From contig CAMZAC010000039.1 in NCBI GenBank assembly GCA_947304085.1, forward strand, positions 1-6,488: a stretch of 6,488 bases of DNA, written 5' to 3'. How positions within the stretch are numbered: position 1 is the stretch's first letter; each line of letters begins with the position of its first letter. The notes under the pieces were generated by a model. It ran no database searches, was not told the DNA's origin, and was given only the letters and a program-made list of their open reading frames with translations. Of the stretch, positions 5,526-6,488 are shown one piece after another. Both the position numbers and the translations under genes were made by a program. The DNA comes from an uncultured Alphaproteobacteria bacterium (GTDB taxonomy: Bacteria; Pseudomonadota; Alphaproteobacteria; Rs-D84).

Positions 5526-6265
5526 TTTGGATATAGAGCCTTTACGTTCTGTAATAGTATAGTTTCCAATTCAGACAATTGCAAATTTTTAATGTTTGCT
5601 AAAACTTTTGCTGTTTCTATAATCATAGCAGGTTCGCATTTGTTTCCACGATACGGGACAGGTGCACAATAAGGTGAATCTGTTTCAATTACAATGCGGT
5701 CGTTTGGTATTTTTACAAATGTTTCGCGGATAGATTCTGCATTTTTAAAAGTAATAATGCCACTGGCAGAAAAATAAAAACCGCGGTCTAACATTTTTCG
5801 TGCCATGTCCCAACTTGATGTAAAACAATGCATTACACCGCGATATTTATCTGTTAAAATTGCCACAGTATCATCTTCAGCATCACGTGTATGAACTGCG
5901 ACAGGCATATTGTGTTTTTGTGCGATTTCCAGCTGTGATTCAAACAACTTTATTTGTGTATCACGAGTTTGTTTTCCATAATGATAATCTAAACCAATTT
6001 CGCCAATTCCAATAACGTGTGGGTTATTTATTATCGCATCAGTTAAAATTTCATATGGATTTGCGTTTGTGTATTCAGGATGAATACCCGTTGTCACAAA
6101 AATATTATCATACAAGGCAGCAATTTGTAATGCACCAATAATATCATCAGGATTTGCAGTAGCGCAAACCAAAGCGCCCACACCAGCTTTTGTTGCACGT
6201 TTTACAATCGCGTCAACACCACCATCATATTCATCGGTTAAATGACAATGTGTATCTATAAACAT
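5507..6265 (-). CDS. tatD: TatD-family metal-dependent DNase
   Basis: This 252-residue amidohydrolase-fold enzyme belongs to the TatD family, metal-dependent DNases (3'-5' exonuclease in E. coli TatD) linked to DNA repair and quality control. The metal ligands and signature motifs are all visible: D-T-H6-C-H8 at the N-terminus, GIHP (60-63), GEIGLDY with E89 (88-94), VHTRDA with H125, MHCF with H146, and ETDSPY with D196 (194-199), followed by the PYRGN loop (204-208). The length is normal and nothing is missing. GGAAG lies 7 bases before the ATG, confirming the start. The 5' end overlaps the upstream probable holB stop by 10 bases and the 3' end overlaps smpB. Within the family, YcfH/YjjV-type versus TatD proper cannot be settled by eye, so the symbol is generic. 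Confidence 0.95.
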   Translation of the reverse strand: MFIDTHCHLTDEYDGGVDAIVKRATKAGVGALVCATANPDDIIGALQIAALYDNIFVTTGIHPEYTNANPYEILTDAIINNPHVIGIGEIGLDYHYGKQTRDTQIKLFESQLEIAQKHNMPVAVHTRDAEDDTVAILTDKYRGVMHCFTSSWDMARKMLDRGFYFSASGIITFKNAESIRETFVKIPNDRIVIETDSPYCAPVPYRGNKCEPAMIIETAKVLANIKNLQLSELETILLQNVKALYPKCNGKL

Positions 6266-6488
6266 TTTTTGACTTCCATAATAACCTTGAATATAGCAAT
6301 GTCTGCTTTTAAATTTAATTTGTTTATATCAGAGATAACATGTGTTGCCATTGGGTACAAATCTGCTAGCCCCAGATTCGCAATTGCATCCAATAAAATA
6401 CCATACAAAGCAGGCGATGATGCAATTTTTGTCGCAACAATCATTATGTCGCTAGCGTTCGCATGCGGATTATTCAATACATCTAATA
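6256..6488 (-). CDS. C-terminal fragment, probably DNA polymerase III delta' subunit
   Basis: An open frame enters from beyond the right edge of the window and ends in TAG at 6256, giving about 77 visible residues of a protein whose start is outside. A TTG at 6477 could be read as a start, but the frame is open beyond it, so this is more likely the tail of a larger gene. The visible part looks helical, with LLDAIANLGLADLYPMATHV and a basic, hydrophobic end (IFKVIMEVKKCL). A delta' subunit (HolB) tail is suggested by its position directly before tatD, a common order in proteobacteria, and by the helical pattern of clamp-loader C-termini. No diagnostic motif is visible, because the ATPase-like part is outside. 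It overlaps tatD by 10 bases and is probably in the same operon. The coding call is fairly firm; the holB identity is tentative. Confidence 0.55.
   Translation of the reverse strand, partial: LDVLNNPHANASDIMIVATKIASSPALYGILLDAIANLGLADLYPMATHVISDINKLNLKADIAIFKVIMEVKKCL

Noticed and set aside
1..6488. Mobile element, phage, toxin-antitoxin or defence system.
   Set aside because: No transposase, integrase, terminal repeats, paired small toxin-antitoxin genes or CRISPR repeats were seen. The HU, TatD and Smr proteins are ordinary chromosomal members of their families.

Overview
This is an AT-rich bacterial chromosomal window made mostly of housekeeping genes. The gene content (SmpB, TatD, HU, AlaRS, a short Smr protein, and a probable HolB tail directly upstream of tatD) and the protein style suggest a low-GC alphaproteobacterium, possibly a host-associated or gut lineage with a reduced genome. 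That placement is an inference from family resemblance, because no rRNA gene or marker tree is available here. Nothing indicates a phage, insertion sequence, CRISPR array or defence island.

Layout from left to right. A secreted M23-family (LytM-type) peptidoglycan peptidase gene (69-902, +) is driven by an extended -10 promoter so close to the ATG that the transcript may be leaderless. Its 3' end overlaps, tail to tail, a short Smr-domain gene (889-1272, -). That gene starts one base after the stop of alaS (1274-3355, -), so the two form a two-gene unit. The AlaRS has complete aminoacylation and editing domains but stops where the C-terminal C-Ala domain should begin. A 117-bp divergent promoter region separates alaS from a 164-residue three-helix membrane protein of unknown function (3473-3967, +). 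Next is a typical HU gene (4172-4444, +) with its own promoter, a roughly 108-nt leader containing a long potential hairpin, and a clear intrinsic terminator. A small membrane-anchored protein follows (4572-5006, +), with a Cys/His cluster, one transmembrane helix, one canonical EF-hand loop and a His/Met-rich tail. A perfect 15-bp inverted-repeat terminator lies between it and the oppositely oriented operon holB(tail)-tatD-smpB (6488-5058, -), whose genes overlap by 10 and 19 bases.

The genes serve translation and its quality control (AlaRS, SmpB), nucleoid structure and DNA replication or repair (HU, probable HolB, Smr), nuclease functions (TatD, Smr) and the cell envelope (M23 peptidase, two membrane proteins). 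They are not one pathway. Of the nine reading frames, six stop with TAA and three with TAG. The points most worth following up are the AlaRS without C-Ala, the metal-binding/EF-hand membrane protein and the structured leader of the HU gene. I do not see a complete new biological system in this window.
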